A stretch of 64,000 bases of DNA, taken from positions 1-64,000 of the forward strand of contig NZ_JBHJMR010000004.1 of NCBI RefSeq assembly GCF_042310355.1, in the 5' to 3' direction. Position 1 is the stretch's first letter, and the number at the start of each line of letters is the position of its first letter. Below the pieces are notes generated by a model. The model was not told where the DNA came from, searched no databases, and saw only the letters and a program-made list of their open reading frames with translations. Position numbers and translations under genes: made by a program. Source of the DNA: Wenzhouxiangella sp042310355 (GTDB taxonomy: Bacteria > Pseudomonadota > Gammaproteobacteria > Xanthomonadales > Wenzhouxiangellaceae). Positions 7,379 through 16,609 of the stretch are shown in pieces.

Positions 7379-9427
7379 ATGACCAACACCCCCACCGAAA
7401 ACCGCCTGGGCGAAGCCTTGAGCCCGTACCTGCTGCAGCATGCCGACAATCCGGTGGCCTGGCAGCCCTGGGATCGCGAGGCCCTGGCCATGGCCCGGAC
7501 GCTCGACCGGCCGATCCTGCTGTCGATCGGCTACAGCGCCTGCCACTGGTGTCACGTGATGGCGCACGAGAGCTTCGAGAACGACGAAATCGCCGAGCGC
7601 ATGAACGCGTACTTCGTCAACATCAAGGTCGACCGCGAGGAGCGTCCCGACCTCGACCGGATCTACCAGCTGGCCCACCAGCTGCTGACCGGCCGCGGGG
7701 GCGGCTGGCCGCTGACCGTGTTTCTCGACCCGGCCAGCCAGGCGCCGTTCTTCGCCGGCACCTATTTTCCACCCGAACCCGCCGGCGGCATGGTCGCGTT
7801 CGGCGATCTGCTGGCACGCATCCACCAGGTCTGGTCGACGCGGCGGGAAGAACTGCGCGCCCAGCACCTGCAGGTGCAAGAGGCCCTCCAGGCGGTCGCC
7901 ACACCGCACCCGGCCGACGAAAGCGACCTGGACTCGGCCCTGGAGACGCTGCGCGCGGAGGCCGGCGCGCGCTTCGACCGCGACAACGGCGGTTTCGGCG
8001 AGGGCCCGAAATTTCCCCAGGCCCCGCTGCTTGCAGCCCTGGGCGAGATCGAGGGCGAGCACCCGTCGCAGATGCTCGGCGACACGCTCACCGCAATGTC
8101 CCGGCTGGGCCTGCACGATCATCTCGGCGGCGGCTTCTTCCGCTACTGCGTCGATGCCGTCTGGGAGATCCCGCACTTCGAGAAGATGCTGTGCGACAAC
8201 GCGCTGCTGCTGGGCCTGTACGCCGAGGCCGCCCGGCGCTGGAAGCGCGAGGATTTCCGGACCGTCTGCGTTCGCCTGGTCGAATGGCTCGAGCGCGACA
8301 TGTCGCTCGAGCCCGGCGGCTTCGCCGCCAGCCTCGACGCCGACAGCGACGATGGCGAAGGGGCCTACTACGTCTGGACGCGCAAGGAAGCGGCCGAACG
8401 CCTGACCGCCGGGGAGCGGGAACTGTTCGCCGCCCGCTTCGGGCTGGACGGCCCAGCCAACTTCGAGGGTGAGTACTGGCACCTGGTGATTGCCCGCTCC
8501 CGGGGCGAGCTGGTCGAGGATGAACTCGACCCGGCGCAGATCGATCGCCTGCTCGAGTCGGCCCGCTTGCGGCTGCTGGAGGCCCGGCGCGAGCGTGCTG
8601 CTCCCGGTCGCGACGACAAGATGCTGGCGAGCTGGAACGGCCTGATGATCGAAAACCTGGCCGCCGCCGGTCGCCTGCTCGAGCGGGAAGACTGGCTCGA
8701 GCGCGCCGCCGCCGCGCTCGACGGTGTGGCGGTCAACCTGTTCGGCCAGGAACCGCCCCGATCGGTCTGGCGCAAGGGACGCAGTGCCCAGACGGCGCTG
8801 CTCGACGATCACGCCAATGTCCTGCTCGCCTGCCTGGAGTTGCTCGAGTGGCGTTTCCAGACGCGCTGGCTCAATCTTGCGCGCCGCATCGCCCGACGCA
8901 TCGTGGAACAGTTTGCCGACGAACGAAGCGGCGCGCTGCACCTCACGCCCAGCGACTACGAGACCCTGCTGACGCGACCGCTGGCGCACGCCGACGACGC
9001 CACCCCGGCGGGCGCCGGGCAGGCGGCGCTGGGCCTGGCCCGCCTGGGACATTTGTGCGGCGACGCGAAGCTGATCGAAGCCGCCCGCCGGGCGGTCGAT
9101 GCCGCCCGCGGTGACCTGGCGCGCTCGCCCCTGGCGCACGCAACCCTGCTGCGCGCCTGGCGGCAGCTCGACCATCCCCGGCCACAGGTGGTGCTGGCCG
9201 GCCCGCGCGAGCCGGTCGATCACTGGCAGCGGCAGCTCGCCGCGCGGGCTCACTGCCACGTCTACCGGATACAAGCGGATGGCGCCAGCGACGACCTTCC
9301 CGAACACCTGAGGGACTTCGCCCAAGGCGACCGGGCGGTGGCCATGGTTTGCCTGGGACAGCGCTGCCTGGCGCCGGTCCACACGCTCGAGGCTACCGAG
9401 AGGCAGCTCGACGAGGCCGGTGTCTGA
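7379..9427 (+). CDS. Thioredoxin-domain protein of the YyaL/SSP411 (DUF255) family
   Basis: A 682-residue cytoplasmic protein. The N-terminal third is the DUF255 thioredoxin-like domain with the CxxC motif C55-H-W-C58 in GYSACHWCHVM, then GGWPLTVFLDP. The rest looks like the helical six-hairpin glycosidase-like region of this family (NGGFGEGPKFPQ, DDKMLASWNGLMI, DDHANVL). Family members are universal but their substrate is not established; redox or sugar-related roles have been proposed. ATG 7379 is chosen because family proteins begin just before the motif NRLGEALSPYLLQHADNPV; the upstream in-frame sequence is repeat-encoded. Confidence 0.9.
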   Translation: MTNTPTENRLGEALSPYLLQHADNPVAWQPWDREALAMARTLDRPILLSIGYSACHWCHVMAHESFENDEIAERMNAYFVNIKVDREERPDLDRIYQLAHQLLTGRGGGWPLTVFLDPASQAPFFAGTYFPPEPAGGMVAFGDLLARIHQVWSTRREELRAQHLQVQEALQAVATPHPADESDLDSALETLRAEAGARFDRDNGGFGEGPKFPQAPLLAALGEIEGEHPSQMLGDTLTAMSRLGLHDHLGGGFFRYCVDAVWEIPHFEKMLCDNALLLGLYAEAARRWKREDFRTVCVRLVEWLERDMSLEPGGFAASLDADSDDGEGAYYVWTRKEAAERLTAGERELFAARFGLDGPANFEGEYWHLVIARSRGELVEDELDPAQIDRLLESARLRLLEARRERAAPGRDDKMLASWNGLMIENLAAAGRLLEREDWLERAAAALDGVAVNLFGQEPPRSVWRKGRSAQTALLDDHANVLLACLELLEWRFQTRWLNLARRIARRIVEQFADERSGALHLTPSDYETLLTRPLAHADDATPAGAGQAALGLARLGHLCGDAKLIEAARRAVDAARGDLARSPLAHATLLRAWRQLDHPRPQVVLAGPREPVDHWQRQLAARAHCHVYRIQADGASDDLPEHLRDFAQGDRAVAMVCLGQRCLAPVHTLEATERQLDEAGV

Positions 9428-9432
9428 AGACC

Positions 9433-9455
9433 CGCCCCGCCTTGCCGGGGCGTTT
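9433..9455 (+). terminator. GC-rich hairpin with short T run after the YyaL-family gene
   Basis: CGCCCCG (9433-9439) pairs perfectly with CGGGGCG (9446-9452) around a six-base loop and is followed by only TTT. It sits six bases past the stop codon, so it may be a weak intrinsic terminator or a transcript-stabilising hairpin before the permease gene. Confidence 0.5.
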
Positions 9456-9475
9456 ATGCGTAAAATCGGCGCTCT

Positions 9476-11305
9476 ATGAGTCTCGCCCTGCCCAATTACC
9501 ACGCGATTGGCGTCCTGCTGCTGGTGCTGCTGGCGCTGGTGCTGTTCTCGCGCGATCGCATTCCGCTCGAGACCAGTTCCCTGGTGGTGCTCGCGATTCT
9601 CACCATTGGCTTCCAGGTTTTTCCCTACACCGGTTCGGGCGGCCGCGAGCTCAGCCCGACGGACTTCTACGCCGGCTTCGGCCACCAGGCCCTGATCGCG
9701 GTCTGTTCGCTGATGATCCTCGGGCACGGCCTGATCCGCTCCGGCGCGCTGGAGCCGGTCGGCCGCATGCTGGCCATTTCCTGGCGCAAGGCGCCGGCCC
9801 TGTCGATGCTCGCGACCCTGCTGGTCTGCGCGGTTCTGAGCGCGTTCATCAACAACACGCCGATCGTGGTCATGCTGCTGCCGATTCTCATTGGGGTGGC
9901 CATGCGCACCGGGCAGTCGCCGTCCGGCATGCTGCTGCCGGTCGGGCTGATCAGCATCGTCGGCGGCATGTCGACGACCATCGGGACCTCGACCAATCTT
10001 CTCGTGGTTACCGTGGCAGCCGACATGGGCGTGGCGCCGTTTCGCATGTTCGACTTCATCGTGCCGGCGGCGATCGCCGGCGCGGTCTCCACGCTCTACC
10101 TGTGGCTGATCGCGCCGCGCCTCATTCCCGAGCGCCAGGTGCCGATGCAGTCGACGGTCAAGCGCCTCTACACGGCCCAGATCCGGCTGGGCAAGTCCAG
10201 CGAGGTGGTCGGCAAAACCTTGGCTGAGTCGATCGAGCGCTGCAGCGGCAACATGAAGGTCGAGAAAATCCAGCGCGGTCCGGGCGTATTCGTCACACCA
10301 CTTCCGGACGTATCGCTCAAGGCCGGTGACCGCATCACCACGACCGACACGCGCGACAACCTGCGCGAGTTCGCCCACCTGCTCGGCGGCCGACTGTTTT
10401 CCGGCGACGTGGAAGTTGACGATGCACACCCGCTCGGGCCCGGCGACCAGAAGATCGCGGAAGTGGCGGTGACCCCGCAGTCGCGGCTGGTGGGGTCGCG
10501 CATCAGCGAGGCGCGATTGTTGTCGCGCTACGGCCTGCGGCTGCTGGCCCTGCATCGCTACAACAGAGAGGACCAGACCCGCTCGACCGGACTGGACAAC
10601 ACCGTGCTGCGCTCGGGCGATGTCTTGCTGGTCCAGTCGCCGAGCTCGCGCCTGAATCAGCTCAAGGAAGGTGGCGACCTGCTGGTGCTTGACGGTTCGG
10701 TGAACCTGCCCAAGACGGCCAAGGCGCCAATCGCGCTGGTGATCATGGCCCTGGTCGTGATTGTCGCCGCGTTCGGCATCCTGCCGATCGCGATCAGCGC
10801 GGTCGCCGGCGTACTGGCCATGCTGCTGAGCCGCTGCCTGAACTGGAAGGAGGCGATGAATGCCCTGTCCATCCAGGTCGTGATGATCATCGTCGCCTCC
10901 CTGGCCCTGGGCGCGGCGCTGATGCGCACCGGCGGCGCCGACTGGCTGGCGCAGATCTTCGTCGCGCTGAGTTTCGGTATTCCTTCCTGGGCCATACTGG
11001 GGTTGCTCATGCTCGCCATGGCGGCCCTGACAAACGTGGTCTCCAACAACGCCGCGGCCGTCATGGGCACGCCCATCGCGATCAGCCTGGCGCAGCAGTT
11101 GATGCTTCCGGCCGAACCCTTCGTGTTGGCGGTACTGTTCGGTTCCAATCTGAGTTTCGCCACGCCCATGGCCTACCAGACCAACCTGCTGGTAATGAAT
11201 GCCGGCGGCTACAAGTTCAACGACTTCGTGCGGGTCGGCTTGCCGCTGATGCTGGTGCTTTGGGTGGTACTGACGATTACCCTCGCTTATGCGTATCAGA
11301 TCTAG
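9476..11305 (+). CDS. SLC13/DASS-family permease with internal TrkA-C (RCK_C) domains
   Basis: A 609-residue inner-membrane transporter. Residues about 1-190 and 405-609 form two hydrophobic halves, each with a re-entrant-type motif: SAFINNTPIVVMLLP and TNVVSNNAAAVMGTP. Between them lie two cytoplasmic RCK_C-like domains (about 215-300 and 310-390) with the usual GSRISEARL and LKAGDRI features. This domain order is that of the SLC13-like sodium:dicarboxylate/sulfate symporter group; the transported anion cannot be read from sequence. Gene starts with ATG 9476 preceded by a TAAAAT-like -10 at 9461. Confidence 0.85.
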   Translation: MSLALPNYHAIGVLLLVLLALVLFSRDRIPLETSSLVVLAILTIGFQVFPYTGSGGRELSPTDFYAGFGHQALIAVCSLMILGHGLIRSGALEPVGRMLAISWRKAPALSMLATLLVCAVLSAFINNTPIVVMLLPILIGVAMRTGQSPSGMLLPVGLISIVGGMSTTIGTSTNLLVVTVAADMGVAPFRMFDFIVPAAIAGAVSTLYLWLIAPRLIPERQVPMQSTVKRLYTAQIRLGKSSEVVGKTLAESIERCSGNMKVEKIQRGPGVFVTPLPDVSLKAGDRITTTDTRDNLREFAHLLGGRLFSGDVEVDDAHPLGPGDQKIAEVAVTPQSRLVGSRISEARLLSRYGLRLLALHRYNREDQTRSTGLDNTVLRSGDVLLVQSPSSRLNQLKEGGDLLVLDGSVNLPKTAKAPIALVIMALVVIVAAFGILPIAISAVAGVLAMLLSRCLNWKEAMNALSIQVVMIIVASLALGAALMRTGGADWLAQIFVALSFGIPSWAILGLLMLAMAALTNVVSNNAAAVMGTPIAISLAQQLMLPAEPFVLAVLFGSNLSFATPMAYQTNLLVMNAGGYKFNDFVRVGLPLMLVLWVVLTITLAYAYQI

Positions 11306-11339
11306 GGTTCGGGACTCGGAACTCGGAACTCGGGACTCG
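11305..11339. repeat. Heptamer tandem repeat array (GGAACTC/GGGACTC type)
   Basis: Five 7-bp units, GGTTCGG/GGGACTC/GGAACTC variants, begin at the last base of the permease stop codon and run into the leader of the next gene. Same repeat class as at 7240 and 32491. Confidence 0.8.
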
Positions 11340-11354
11340 TGGCTCTCCAGAGGC

Positions 11355-12188
11355 ATGCGGCCGGTCTGCGTGTTGTTGCTGTTGGCGCTCAGCGCCCTGC
11401 TGACGGCGCAAGAGAAACCGCGGGTGGTGAGTCTGGCGCCGCATTTGACGGAACTGGCCTACACGGCCGGGGCCGGCGATACCCTGGTTGGCGTTGTGGC
11501 CTACAGCGACTGGCCCGAGGCGGCTCGGGAGTTGCCGCGCATCGGTGACGCCTTTCGCTTTGACATGGAGACCATTCTCGGCCTGGATGCCGACCTGGCC
11601 CTGGCCTGGCGTGGCGGCACGCCCGAGGCGGTCGTCGGGCGGCTCGAAGCGCTCGGCCTCGACGTGCTCTGGATCGAGACCCGCACACTCGATGACATCG
11701 GCGAGGCGGTGATTCGCATCGGCGAGCGCATTGGTTCAGCGCAGGAAGCCGAAGAAGCCGTCGAGGCCTATCGTGGGAAGCTCGATGCGCTGCGCAAGCG
11801 ACATGACGGCGAGGATCGGGTCTCAATCTTCTATCAGGTCTCGGCGCGGCCCCTGTTCACGCTGGGTGCTGCCCACGTGATCACGGAAGTGTTCGAGATC
11901 TGCGGCGCGCGTAATGCCTTCGACGATATCGAGGGCGAAGCGGCGTCCATCGATCGCGAGGCGGTCATCGCCCGAAGTCCTAACCTGATCATCGCCGGCA
12001 CCGACGAGCCGGAGGGCGATCCGCTGGCGATCTGGCGTGAGACCCGGATGGTCGAGCAGGGTAGGACTCGCCTGGCGGCGGTCGATGCCGAACGACTGGT
12101 ACGCCCGACGCCGCGCATCGTCGACGGCATCACGCATGTCTGCGACCTGGTCGAGGATGTCCAATCCGACCCGTCCCCGGCGGGCTGA
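11355..12188 (+). CDS. BtuF-like cobalamin/siderophore-type periplasmic binding protein
   Basis: A 277-residue exported protein: a signal peptide at about 1-19 (MRPVCVLLLLALSALLTAQ), then a class III periplasmic-binding fold beginning PRVVSLAPHLTELAYTAGAGDTLVGV, which is the BtuF/FhuD start motif. A long helix linker lies mid-protein and the C-lobe has the LGAAHVITEVFEICGARNAFDD pattern split here by normal loops. By family it would deliver vitamin B12 or a similar corrinoid to an ABC importer, but no permease or ATPase for it lies in the window. ATG 11355 is preferred because in-frame codons ahead of it come from the heptamer array. It converges on the Dph6-like gene. Confidence 0.8.
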   Translation: MRPVCVLLLLALSALLTAQEKPRVVSLAPHLTELAYTAGAGDTLVGVVAYSDWPEAARELPRIGDAFRFDMETILGLDADLALAWRGGTPEAVVGRLEALGLDVLWIETRTLDDIGEAVIRIGERIGSAQEAEEAVEAYRGKLDALRKRHDGEDRVSIFYQVSARPLFTLGAAHVITEVFEICGARNAFDDIEGEAASIDREAVIARSPNLIIAGTDEPEGDPLAIWRETRMVEQGRTRLAAVDAERLVRPTPRIVDGITHVCDLVEDVQSDPSPAG

Positions 12189-12227
12189 GCAGGCGACCCA
12201 CGCAAGCCCGCCGGGCCGCTTGTTCCT

Positions 12228-12899
12228 TCAGGCCGCTTGCAGGTCCAGCATCAAGTAGCGTTCATGGGTGAGGGCCCGACGGCCCTGGACGACCTCGATC
12301 GAGTGCTCGAAACCGGGGCCGTTGCAGACGAAGCTGTGATACTCGCCGTTTTCACCGCAGGGATCGACGTTCGGCGGCAGGCTATTGACCAGTTCCTGGT
12401 CCAGAAAGCGGCCGAGCAGCGACTCGGGAAGGGCTTGCGTATCGATGCAGGTGATCACCACCTGCCAGGGCACTGCCAGAAGCTCGCGAACGAGTTCAGA
12501 CGTCGGGGTACCCCAGATCGGAAAGATCGGTCGCCAGTCCATGGCTTGGAAACTGCTTTCCCGCCATTGTCGGATGTCGTCCAAAAACAGGTCGCCGCAG
12601 GCGATGTGCTCGATGCCCGCCTCGCGGAAAGGCGCCAATCCCTCGGCCAGGCGAGTCTCATATTCGTGATTGTCGCAATTCTCGGGCAGGCCAATCACCG
12701 TCAGTGGCAGGCCCAGCGATTTCGCCTGGGCGCGCAGGAGTGACTCCGGCGTGCCGTGCATGGCCACCCGCCCGTTGGTCTCGTTAACGGTGGTGACCAG
12801 GGCCTCGACCCGCCAGGCGGGATCGCTTCGCAACGTCTCCAGCATGAAGAGGCTGTCCTTCCCGCCGGATGACAGCACGACAATCGGTTGATCAGCCAT
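12228..12899 (-). CDS. Dph6-like ATP pyrophosphatase (adenine nucleotide alpha hydrolase fold)
   Basis: A 223-residue cytoplasmic protein. The N-terminal PP-loop VLSSGGKDS (residues 8-16) binds ATP pyrophosphate; the motif CGDLFLDDIRQWRE and the late EYHSFVCNGPGF are typical of the Dph6/MJ0570 group. Archaeal and eukaryotic relatives amidate diphthine on EF-2, but bacteria lack diphthamide, so the bacterial substrate is unknown. The gene is the last in a run of minus-strand genes downstream of the MMPL exporter, from which a 104-base gap separates it, and it meets the BtuF-like gene tail to tail. A link with B12 has to be treated as inference. Confidence 0.8.
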   Translation of the reverse strand: MADQPIVVLSSGGKDSLFMLETLRSDPAWRVEALVTTVNETNGRVAMHGTPESLLRAQAKSLGLPLTVIGLPENCDNHEYETRLAEGLAPFREAGIEHIACGDLFLDDIRQWRESSFQAMDWRPIFPIWGTPTSELVRELLAVPWQVVITCIDTQALPESLLGRFLDQELVNSLPPNVDPCGENGEYHSFVCNGPGFEHSIEVVQGRRALTHERYLMLDLQAA

Positions 12900-12962
12900 A
12901 TCAAAAACAGGTAACCAACGAACACGCCGGATTCACCGAGGAGCCAGGAAACTCAGTCCGGG

Positions 12963-12990
12963 CTTTCGGTGTCTTCGGTGCCTTCGGTGG
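12963..12990. repeat. Nonamer tandem repeat (CTTCGGTGY type)
   Basis: Three adjacent copies of a 9-bp unit (CTTTCGGTGT, CTTCGGTGC, CTTCGGTGG) lie in the gap between the MMPL exporter stop and the Dph6-like start. It is a short array with no visible function. Confidence 0.6.
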
Positions 12991-13003
12991 TTCCAAGTCC
13001 GTT

Positions 13004-15454
13004 TCAGGAACGGCTGCGAGCCTTCTCCTTCCAGCCCAGCAGCACGCGGGCCAGGGCCGGCAGGAGGAGCATCGCGCCGATCATGTTGAAGATGAACATG
13101 AAGCCGAGCAGCACGCCCATGTCGGCCTGGAACTTCAGGTCGGAGAACAACCAGGTTCCCACTCCCACGGCCAGGGTCACGGCGGTGTAGAACACCGCGC
13201 GACCGGTCAGGCGCAGCGTCCGGTAATAGGCGTTGTCGAGCGATACGCCGGCATCGATGAAGCTCTTCATGCGGCTGAAGATATAGATGCCGTAGTCCAC
13301 ACCGATACCCACACCGAGGGCGACGACCGGCAAGGTATTGACCTTCAGCCCGATGCCCATGAAAGCCATCAGGGAATAGGCCAGGTAGCTGACGAGCACC
13401 AGCGGCAACACGATGCACAGCGTGCCCAGAACAGTACGGAAGGTGATCAGGCACAGCACCACGATGGCGGCGTAGACATACAGCAGCATGGGCGTTTGCG
13501 CCTTGGCCACTTCCTGGTTCGTCGCCGCCATGACGCCGACGTTTCCGGTCGCGAGGCGGAAGACCAGCGGCGGTGCATCGCCTTCCTCCGGCCAGTGGCC
13601 GTGACCGGCCTCGCCGGGCGGCTGGTAGCCGAGGGCCTCGACTTCCACTTCTTCCTGCAATTCGTGGGCCCGGTTGACCACCCGGTCGATGGTCTCGGCC
13701 CGATGGTCCTCGGTAAACACCATGACCGGCATCGCGCTGCAGTCGCTGTTGAGCAACCCGCTGTCGGTTTCGATGTTCTGCAGGCTCTGGCGCAGGATGT
13801 AGGGATTGCGCGGGAGAACCTGCCAGCGAAGGTTGCCCTCGTTCCAGCCGGCGGCAACCATCTTGGCAACCATCGGCAGGGTGATCACCTGCTGCACGCC
13901 CTCGACATTGCGCATATGCCAGGCGAATCGATCGATAGCGCGCATCACGTCGTAGGACTCGGTGCAGGCCCCGGTGTGCGTCTGCGCGATGATGCTGATC
14001 ACATCGGTACCCAGAGAGAAACGATCGGCGATCAGACGCGCGTCCCGGTTGTAGCGGGCGTCCTCGCGCAGTTCCGGCACCCCGGGTTCGGAGTCCCCAA
14101 TCTTCATGTCCTGCGACTTGACCCAGGCACCGGCGAACACGACCACGCCAACGACTACCGCGACCACGGCGACGCCGCGGTGCGTGAATCTGGCCATGAA
14201 GTCCCAGATCAGGCTGGGCTTCTGGCTGGCCGCATACTGTTTCTCGCGCTTCTTGTCCTCATTGCGGAGCCGTACGTACGACAGCAGGACCGGAAGGAGC
14301 AGCAGATTGGTGAAGATAATCACCGCCACACCGATACTGGCGGTAATGGCCAGCTCCTGGATGATCTGAATGTTAATCAGCAGGATGGTCAAGAACCCGA
14401 TGGTGTCGCTCAACAGCGCAATCGCGCCGGGAGCGAGCAGGCGCGCGAAAACGGCCTTGGACGCTTCCAGGCTCGAGACCGTCTTGACGTCTTCGAGCGG
14501 GATCCCCTCCTGGACCAGCCCGATCGGCGAGTGCCCCCCGAAGAGCTTCTCGGCATTCCAGCCGCTGATCATCTGTACGCCGTGACTGACGCCGATGGCG
14601 AAGACCAGGAAAGGCGTGAGAATGTTCATCGGATCGATGCCGAAGCCCAAAAGGCTCAACAGTCCGAGCTGCCACACGACGGCGGTGACCGAACAGACGA
14701 GGGGCAGTACGGTCAGCCAGATCGAGTGGGAATAGAGCAACAGCAGCGCCGCGGTAATCAGGAAGGCGACGCCGAAGTACAGCACGACGCCGCGCGCGCC
14801 GTCGGCCACGTCACCGACGATTTTCGCAAAGCCGATGATATGAACGCTGTGGTTCTCGTTCTCGAACTCGGCGCGAATCCCTTCAAGCCGTTCGGCCACG
14901 TCCTGGTAATCAAGCGTCTCTCCGGTCGAGGGGTCTTCCTCGAGCAGGTTTGCCCAGACCATGGCGCCGGAGAAGTCTTCAGCGACCAGGCGCCCGACCT
15001 CGCCGGACTTGATGATGTTCGAACGCACCGTCTCGAACATCTCCTCCGAAGGCGAGAAGTCGGCCGGAATCACGTTGCCGCCGGCGAAACCGTCTTCGAC
15101 GACCTCCACGAAGCGCACGTTGGGCGTGAAAATGGAGCGAACGCTGGCCCGGTCCACGCCGGGCACGAAGAACACGCGATCACTGACTTCCTCGAAGGCC
15201 CGGAAGAACTCTGGCGTGAACATCTCGCCATCGCGGGCCATGAGGGCGACCATGATGCGGTTGGCGCCGCCGAACTCGCGCTCGTAGTCGAGGAAAGTCT
15301 GCATGTACTCGTGTTCGAGCGGCAGCTGCTTCTTGAAGCCGGCATCGACACGCAGTTGCAGCGTGTAGAACAGCATGGCCGCCGTGCCGAGCAGGAAAAC
15401 CAGCAGGATCAGCGGTCGAACGCTGAAAATGAAATCGGCCATGCGGCGAGTCAT
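13004..15454 (-). CDS. MMPL/RND-superfamily exporter
   Basis: An 816-residue inner-membrane protein with the MMPL layout: one N-terminal helix, a large periplasmic loop (about 45-240), a six-helix bundle (240-420), a second periplasmic loop and a second bundle. The helix motif GFGIDPMNILTPFLVFAIGVSHGVQ splits into the family's G-x-x-x-D/GVSHG pattern, and the second half repeats it as LPVVALGVGIGVDYGIYI. MMPL proteins export lipids, hydrophobic metabolites or hopanoids. It is the last gene of the six-gene envelope operon. ATG 15454 is chosen for the AAGGA eight bases upstream; ATG 15472 would overlap the YCF48 gene stop. Confidence 0.88.
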   Translation of the reverse strand: MTRRMADFIFSVRPLILLVFLLGTAAMLFYTLQLRVDAGFKKQLPLEHEYMQTFLDYEREFGGANRIMVALMARDGEMFTPEFFRAFEEVSDRVFFVPGVDRASVRSIFTPNVRFVEVVEDGFAGGNVIPADFSPSEEMFETVRSNIIKSGEVGRLVAEDFSGAMVWANLLEEDPSTGETLDYQDVAERLEGIRAEFENENHSVHIIGFAKIVGDVADGARGVVLYFGVAFLITAALLLLYSHSIWLTVLPLVCSVTAVVWQLGLLSLLGFGIDPMNILTPFLVFAIGVSHGVQMISGWNAEKLFGGHSPIGLVQEGIPLEDVKTVSSLEASKAVFARLLAPGAIALLSDTIGFLTILLINIQIIQELAITASIGVAVIIFTNLLLLPVLLSYVRLRNEDKKREKQYAASQKPSLIWDFMARFTHRGVAVVAVVVGVVVFAGAWVKSQDMKIGDSEPGVPELREDARYNRDARLIADRFSLGTDVISIIAQTHTGACTESYDVMRAIDRFAWHMRNVEGVQQVITLPMVAKMVAAGWNEGNLRWQVLPRNPYILRQSLQNIETDSGLLNSDCSAMPVMVFTEDHRAETIDRVVNRAHELQEEVEVEALGYQPPGEAGHGHWPEEGDAPPLVFRLATGNVGVMAATNQEVAKAQTPMLLYVYAAIVVLCLITFRTVLGTLCIVLPLVLVSYLAYSLMAFMGIGLKVNTLPVVALGVGIGVDYGIYIFSRMKSFIDAGVSLDNAYYRTLRLTGRAVFYTAVTLAVGVGTWLFSDLKFQADMGVLLGFMFIFNMIGAMLLLPALARVLLGWKEKARSRS

Positions 15455-15464
15455 TGTCGGTCCT

Positions 15465-16541
15465 TCATTCATGAGTCAGCCCATCTTCTCCGGCCAGGAT
15501 CATGGTGCCGTCGTCGGCAAGAAGCACGGCGGCATAGTCACTGCCCAGTCGATCCTCGCTGATCCGGAAATCGCCGGTTCGCAGCCTGTAGGTCAAGATC
15601 GCGGCACCGGCGCCGACCATCACGGGATTGCCGTCGGGATCAAGCGCGGCGCCCATCAGGGTCGACTGAATTCCCGACTCGAGCAGGTCCCAGCTATCGC
15701 CGAAATCCGGGCTGAGCTGGACGTGGCCGCGCAGACCGAAAGCCATGACGCCGTTGCTGGTGGACAAGAGCCCGAACATCGAGCCGGGATAGGGAAAGCG
15801 GAAGGCTTCCCATGTTTCGCCCCGGTCAGTGCTGCGAAAGCCGTATCCGCGCTCGGCGGCGATCATCAGTCGATCCTCGTCGAGGGCGAGGATGGCATTA
15901 AGGTGGCACTCGAGGAACTCGTAGCAGCCGCGATCGAAATCCTCGGAAGCATCGTAAAATTCATCGGAACCGTCCGCTTCATCTCCGGGCGTATCGCCAA
16001 GCTCCCGGGCGGCCTCGGCGGCTTCTCCCCAGTCGATTGCTTCGGAAGTCGTCACGTCAGCCATTTCGATCGACTCCCAGTTGCTGCCGGCGTCGCTGGT
16101 CTTCATGATCAGGCCATAAGCGCCGATGGCAATGCCCTCGTTGGCGTTGAAAAAGTGCAGGTCCAGCAGGGGGCGCTCCGCCTCGGGATCGAAATTCTGC
16201 AACGTCCAGGTCCGGCCCATGTCGCTGCTGAACAGGATGGTCGTATCGTGACCGACGGCCCACAGGCGGCCGCCGGAGAATTCAACGCGAGTGAGGGTTG
16301 CACGAACCGGCACTTCCTCGGCCTGTTCCCACTCCAGTCCGTCGCGCGAGAGCAGGACATGGCCGCGCTCTCCCACGGCGACGTAGCGTCCGCCCGCGCG
16401 GGTAATATCGAGGATCAGGGACTCATCGGCCAGCGGGACCTGCTCCGCGGTCTGCGGCTCGATAAACTGCGACGACTCCTGTGCGAGCAGCGGCAGCGGC
16501 AGGAACAGCAGCGCCGTCACGATTCGCTTGAAGTGGTTCAT
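15465..16541 (-). CDS. Exported YCF48-related beta-propeller protein
   Basis: A 358-residue protein with a signal peptide (about 1-20, ending PLPLLAQ) followed by repeated BNR/Asp-box-like blades such as SRDGLEWEQ, SSDMGRTWTLQ, TSDAGSNWESI, STDRGETWEAF and SPDFGDSWDLL. These define the YCF48/HCF136-like propeller, a photosystem II assembly factor in plants and cyanobacteria but an envelope partner of MMPL exporters in many Proteobacteria. An acidic insert (about 170-200) separates the blades, and a pair of cysteines (CYEFLEC) may form a disulfide. The gene sits between the DUF1329 lipoprotein and the MMPL exporter and is probably part of the same machine. Confidence 0.85.
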   Translation of the reverse strand: MNHFKRIVTALLFLPLPLLAQESSQFIEPQTAEQVPLADESLILDITRAGGRYVAVGERGHVLLSRDGLEWEQAEEVPVRATLTRVEFSGGRLWAVGHDTTILFSSDMGRTWTLQNFDPEAERPLLDLHFFNANEGIAIGAYGLIMKTSDAGSNWESIEMADVTTSEAIDWGEAAEAARELGDTPGDEADGSDEFYDASEDFDRGCYEFLECHLNAILALDEDRLMIAAERGYGFRSTDRGETWEAFRFPYPGSMFGLLSTSNGVMAFGLRGHVQLSPDFGDSWDLLESGIQSTLMGAALDPDGNPVMVGAGAAILTYRLRTGDFRISEDRLGSDYAAVLLADDGTMILAGEDGLTHE

Positions 16542-16609
16542 CTATGGGGCTCCAGGAAAAGCGGGCCGGCTACTCGGCCGGCCCCGCGGGCTTCATTCAT
16601 CGACTGCAA

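Noticed and set aside
7304..11356. Minus-strand open frame of over 1300 codons opposite the YyaL and SLC13 genes
   Set aside because: It is antisense to two recognisable genes, its composition is rich in His, Gln, Arg and Gly, and it has no family motif. Long antisense frames are usual in GC-rich genomes.
12869..15562. Plus-strand open frame of about 900 codons opposite the MMPL gene
   Set aside because: It is the mirror of a real transporter gene, with low-complexity His/Asp/Gln content and no ribosome site.
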